The position numbers were made by a program, and so were the translations under genes. A stretch of DNA of 64,000 bases, taken from positions 152,151 through 216,150 of the forward strand of contig OX638326.1 in assembly GCA_951812775.1 (NCBI GenBank), given 5' to 3'. Under the pieces are notes generated by a model that had not been told where the DNA came from, did no database searches, and saw nothing but the letters and a program-made list of their open reading frames with translations. Origin of the DNA: an uncultured Alphaproteobacteria bacterium (GTDB taxonomy: Bacteria > Pseudomonadota > Alphaproteobacteria > MPNO01 > UBA2964). Position 1 is the stretch's first letter, and each line of letters opens with the position of its first letter. Shown one piece after another: positions 60,582 through 64,000 of the stretch.

Positions 60582-61949
60582 ATGTTTCGTCGGGGTATTG
60601 TCGCGTCATGCGTGGTTTTTGGCCTCTATCCGGGCCTAAATGCCTCAGCAGAATCCCTTAAAGAAGCACTTGCGAAGGCATACTTGACCAATCCGACGTT
60701 GTTGTCGGCCCGTGCATCATTGCGTGCGACGGATGAAGGTGTTCCGGAAGCGATTAGTGGTTGGCGTCCCACAATAAGCTTTGACTATGACATCGGGAAA
60801 TCAAAAACCGATTCAAATAGTACAACAAGCTCGATTGGTAATTCGCAAAACCGTACACCAAAGACGAGCTCTGTCACGATAGACCAGAACCTCTTCAATG
60901 GCTGGAGAACACAGTCCGGAATTGAAAGCGCGGAACAGGCTGTGTTGAGTCAGAGGGCACAACTCGCGTCGACTGAGCAAACCATCATGCTCAATGCAGC
61001 AACGGCGTATATGGATGTCATCCGGGATCAAGCTGTTTTAAAGTTAAATCAAGCCAATGAATTGGTTTTGGGACGCCAACTTGAAGCGACCCGCGACCGA
61101 TTTGAGGTTGGAGAAGTAACTCGAACGGACGTTGCTCAGGCCGAATCACGTCTGTCTCAAGCGAAAGCAGACAGGATTGAATCCGAGGGTGCTTTGACGA
61201 TTTCCCGCGCCGCTTATCGAAATATTATTGGGGACTTTCCAGGGACCTTGAAGAGCGCCGGTCCACTTGGTGATTTACCATCGAGCAAAGAAGAAGCGAT
61301 GGCCTCTGCCAAAGCAGGCAATCCTGATGTTGTATCAGCCCAGCATGATGAAAGAGCGGCGAAGTCGGCAATTAAGACAGCGGAAGGCGCTCTTTACCCC
61401 ACGGTAAACCTTGAAGGCGAATTGTCGCGTCGGGATCAAGCGTCATCGCCGATCAGTCGTTCCGAAGAAGCTTCAATCACAGCAAGCGTATCAGTGCCGC
61501 TTTATCAGGCAGGCGCGGTGAGTGCTCGTATTCGCGCAGCCAAACAGCAATGGAGCCAAGAACGGCGCGATCTAGACGCTGCCATTCGGACGGCAATTCA
61601 GGAAGCTGCTCAATCCTGGGAACGATATGAAACTGCCCGCGCGCAAGTAAATGCATTCGCCGCGGAAGTCCGCGCAGCTGAAATAGCCTTGGAAGGTGTT
61701 AAACAGGAAGCCCAAGTGGGCTCGAGAACAGTTTTGGACGTCCTGGATGCGGAGCAGGAACTCCGGGATGCTCGGGTCAGCCTGGTACGCGCCCGTCGTG
61801 ACGTGACAATTGCAAGTTTTGAGGTTCGGCAGGCCGTCGGTACGCTTGTGGCCTCCAAGCTGTCCTTAAGAGTGGATTTGTATGATCCGACGAAGAATTA
61901 CAAAGAAAATCGAAACCGCTGGTTTGGGACGTCTATCGGGACAAAATAA
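60582..61949 (+). CDS. tolC: TolC-family outer membrane efflux protein
   Basis: About 455 residues from an ATG preceded by GGGAGTTAAAGGG; the open frame runs further upstream through the PIMT gene but is not coding there. A signal peptide (about 1-22, 'VASCVVFGLYPGLNASAES') leads to two OEP repeats with long helices: 'KEALAKAYLTNPTLLSARAS', 'ATAYMDVIRDQAVLKLNQAN', 'TRTDVAQAESRLSQAKADRI' and 'QVGSRTVLDVLDAEQELRDA'. Outer-membrane channel for type I secretion or RND efflux. It precedes popZ. Confidence 0.94.
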   Translation: MFRRGIVASCVVFGLYPGLNASAESLKEALAKAYLTNPTLLSARASLRATDEGVPEAISGWRPTISFDYDIGKSKTDSNSTTSSIGNSQNRTPKTSSVTIDQNLFNGWRTQSGIESAEQAVLSQRAQLASTEQTIMLNAATAYMDVIRDQAVLKLNQANELVLGRQLEATRDRFEVGEVTRTDVAQAESRLSQAKADRIESEGALTISRAAYRNIIGDFPGTLKSAGPLGDLPSSKEEAMASAKAGNPDVVSAQHDERAAKSAIKTAEGALYPTVNLEGELSRRDQASSPISRSEEASITASVSVPLYQAGAVSARIRAAKQQWSQERRDLDAAIRTAIQEAAQSWERYETARAQVNAFAAEVRAAEIALEGVKQEAQVGSRTVLDVLDAEQELRDARVSLVRARRDVTIASFEVRQAVGTLVASKLSLRVDLYDPTKNYKENRNRWFGTSIGTK

Positions 61950-62043
61950 AGTCCTGTCAGTATCTTGCGATCTGCGTTATCTTTTTATTCATACTTTTTA
62001 ACCATATTTTCCTGTCTGCGCCTTAATGCGCGGGAAAAGATAT

Positions 62044-62706
62044 ATGAGCGAAGAAGCAAAATCACAGCAAGAACCGTCAATGGAGGAAATCCTTGCCTCC
62101 ATTCGTCGTATAGTTTCCGAAGATGAAACGGATGAAGCAAAATCTGAAGATGGTGCTTCAGAAGAATCTGTTGAAGAGAACGATGATGTTCTCGAGTTAA
62201 CGGAAGTTGTAGAAGACGATGAGCCTGTAGAAGAGGCAGAACCGGTAGCGGAAGAGGTTGTCGAAGCTGCCGAAGAACCTGTCGATGAGGTTGAAGAGGA
62301 TTCACCTCAATCCCAGGATGATATCGATTCCCTGTTTGATGAAGCTGATGGGTCTGACGAAATTGAATTGACTGAAGAAGATGGCGAAGAACCGGTTGTC
62401 GAGGTTGAAGAGGAAGTCGTTCCTGAACCAGAACCTGTCGCCGTTGCCGCTCCCGAAGGGAGCTTGCTTGATGAGGCACCGGCCACGGCTGCGACAGGGT
62501 CCCTGACGAGTCTTGTTGCGGCAGTGGATGCAGCGAATGGCGGAACGCCTCTCGGCGACGGCAACCGTACGATTGAGGACCTCGTTAAAGAGGTCATGCG
62601 GCCCATGATCAAGGAATGGCTGGACGATAACTTACCGGCTCTTGTGGAACGTGTTGTACGGCGCGAAGTGGAGCGTCTTTCGCGTACAGCTGAAGGCGAC
62701 GAATAA
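62044..62706 (+). CDS. popZ: polar organising protein PopZ (DUF2497)
   Basis: 220 residues from the ATG at 62044. The N-terminal motif 'QQEPSMEEILASIRRIVSED' that recruits partner proteins is intact, followed by a very acidic, Pro/Glu/Val-rich disordered middle (about 25-150). The C-terminal assembly region is 'NRTIEDLVKEVMRPMIKEWL' and 'DDNLPALVERVVRREVERLS'. PopZ forms a polar condensate anchoring ParB and cell-cycle proteins. Restricted to Alphaproteobacteria, which supports the taxonomic call. tolC lies upstream and valS downstream. Confidence 0.95.
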   Translation: MSEEAKSQQEPSMEEILASIRRIVSEDETDEAKSEDGASEESVEENDDVLELTEVVEDDEPVEEAEPVAEEVVEAAEEPVDEVEEDSPQSQDDIDSLFDEADGSDEIELTEEDGEEPVVEVEEEVVPEPEPVAVAAPEGSLLDEAPATAATGSLTSLVAAVDAANGGTPLGDGNRTIEDLVKEVMRPMIKEWLDDNLPALVERVVRREVERLSRTAEGDE

Positions 62707-62834
62707 AATATATTCCCTCTGCGGACGCTTGAGGGTTGACGTTCTTTCTTTCCAACGATTTATAACCGATTTATAGACACATTGCCTGAGCAATGGGGCT
62801 CAGCGCATCCTTCAACCTGTCATAGGTTTACACA

Positions 62835-64000
62835 GTGCCTCTCGATAAGAATTACCAACCGAGTGCAGTCGAAGCCAAACATTACGCGAAGTGGGAAGAC
62901 AGCCAGAGTTTCGCTTGCGGTCTGTCACGATCTGAAACCCCACCGGACGGCGCAGATCCATATACGATCGTAATCCCGCCGCCGAATGTGACGGGAAGTC
63001 TCCACATGGGACATGCCCTTAACAATACGCTTCAGGATATTCTGATCCGATATAACCGGATGAAAGGCCGCGATGCGTTGTGGCAACCCGGTATGGATCA
63101 TGCCGGGATCGCGACGCAGATGGTCGTTGAGCGCCAGCTGGCCGAATCCGATATTGAATTGGATCGTGGGCGCGGAAAATCCGCTGAGAATAAAACACTG
63201 ATCAACCGACCGGACTTCATTGAAAAAGTCTGGGAATGGAAAGGGGAGTCTGGCGGCACGATTGTTCAGCAGTTACGACGTCTCGGTTCATCCTGTGACT
63301 GGTCGCGTGAACGGTTCACAATGGATGAGGGGCTTTCAAAGGCCGTTCGACATGTGTTTGTTACGCTTTACAAGGAAGGGCTGATTTACCGCGACAAACG
63401 TCTTGTGAACTGGGATCCTAAATTTCACACCGCCATATCAGATCTCGAAGTTGAACAGCGCGAACAAAATGGATCACTTTGGTATTTTAAGTATCCGGTT
63501 GAAGGCGTCGATAATCAGTTCATTACTGTTGCAACGACCCGTCCGGAGACAATGCTGGGGGATACTGCTGTTGCGGTCCATCCGGATGATGATCGCTACC
63601 GTAATCTGGTCGGCAAAACAGTTCTGCTTCCACTCGCCAATCGTTCTATTCCGATCATTGCCGATGAGTACAGTGACCCGGAAAAAGGCAGCGGTGCCGT
63701 AAAAATTACACCAGCACATGATTTCAACGATTTTGAAGTTGGCAAACGGCACAATCTTCCCATGATCAACGTCTTTGACGTGTCCGCCAACTTGAATGAT
63801 GAGGTACCCGAGTCGTTTCGCGGTATGGATCGATTTAAAGCACGTGACAAAGTCGTCGCGGAAATGGATGCGCATGGATTGCTGGACAAGATAGAAGACA
63901 ACCCGATGACGGTCCCTTACGGGGATCGCTCCGGTGTTGTCATCGAGCCGCGCCTTACTGATCAATGGTATGTCGATGCAGAAACGATGGCAAAGCCAGC
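62835..64000 (+). CDS. valS: valyl-tRNA synthetase, 5' part (runs off the window)
   Basis: 388 codons visible from GTG 62835, reading '[20 protein letters not shown]', then the HIGH-like signature in '[20 protein letters not shown]'. The tRNA-editing (CP1) domain begins with '[20 protein letters not shown]' and '[20 protein letters not shown]'. Class I synthetase charging tRNA-Val. The KMSKS loop lies beyond the window. A GTG start is chosen as the first codon giving the family N-terminus. Preceded by about 130 bp with no other gene. Confidence 0.95.
   Translation, partial: MPLDKNYQPSAVEAKHYAKWEDSQSFACGLSRSETPPDGADPYTIVIPPPNVTGSLHMGHALNNTLQDILIRYNRMKGRDALWQPGMDHAGIATQMVVERQLAESDIELDRGRGKSAENKTLINRPDFIEKVWEWKGESGGTIVQQLRRLGSSCDWSRERFTMDEGLSKAVRHVFVTLYKEGLIYRDKRLVNWDPKFHTAISDLEVEQREQNGSLWYFKYPVEGVDNQFITVATTRPETMLGDTAVAVHPDDDRYRNLVGKTVLLPLANRSIPIIADEYSDPEKGSGAVKITPAHDFNDFEVGKRHNLPMINVFDVSANLNDEVPESFRGMDRFKARDKVVAEMDAHGLLDKIEDNPMTVPYGDRSGVVIEPRLTDQWYVDAETMAKP

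Overview
The window looks like the chromosome of a moderate-GC alphaproteobacterium. The PIMT - tolC - popZ (DUF2497) - valS order at the right end is an alphaproteobacterial arrangement, PopZ is confined to that class, and the metabolic genes (flavin-dependent LLM oxidoreductases, alpha/beta-hydrolases, a CoxL-like molybdenum hydroxylase, PF06089 asparaginase, PqqC-like diiron proteins) suit a free-living, probably marine member of the Rhodospirillales or a relative. That placement is inference; there is no rRNA in the window.

Layout. 0-4.6 kb: DMT transporter, CmcJ/NvfI-type oxidoreductase, GNAT acetyltransferase, ferritin-like protein, amidohydrolase. 4.6-11.2 kb: surface-glycan genes (two GT4-type glycosyltransferases, asparagine synthase-like AsnB, CgeB-like glycosyltransferase, methyltransferase). 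11.2-13.2 kb: a cytosolic NMT1-like binding protein and a glutathionyl-hydroquinone reductase. 13.3-17.5 kb: a modABC molybdate operon behind a ModE-type palindrome; its fourth gene, a small ABM monooxygenase, is cut by an IS5-family element. 17.5-22 kb: housekeeping genes (CobW GTPase, hisI, metC, sseA, NUDIX). 22-38 kb: an unusual four-repeat protein followed by two modules of LLM oxidoreductase plus alpha/beta-hydrolase, with ornithine cyclodeaminase-like, MoxR/VWA, 3-hydroxyanthranilate dioxygenase, GlcG and asparaginase genes. This stretch also holds a chimeric ORF in which the start of a fumarylacetoacetase-family gene is fused in frame to a PEP-CTERM repeat protein. 38-43.5 kb: a CoxL-like molybdenum hydroxylase, RidA, a frameshifted fucosyltransferase, a PqqC-like protein and a GFA protein.

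43.4-53.2 kb is an accessory region. It opens with a hydrolase gene broken at codon 35 against the tail of a serine recombinase. It continues through a Sel1 protein, a frameshifted IS256-family element, a lipoprotein cut by that element, and tRNA-Leu. It then carries a DNA-modification island: a MORC/MutL-like GHKL ATPase, a small helical protein, a helix-turn-helix protein, a C5-cytosine methyltransferase and a Vsr nickase. No classical restriction endonuclease is visible. The region ends in the severed C-terminus of a second PEP-CTERM protein. This island is the best candidate for an unusual system.

53.3-64 kb returns to core genes: tRNA-Asn, rhodanese, a two-subunit TPP decarboxylase with its XRE regulator, an M20 carbamoylase, pyrC, pyrE, tRNA-Cys, PIMT, tolC, popZ and the 5' part of valS. 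Across the window there are several perfect short tandem duplications (15-35 bp) and at least three single-base frameshifts, so the genome is either accumulating small lesions or the assembly contains indel errors.
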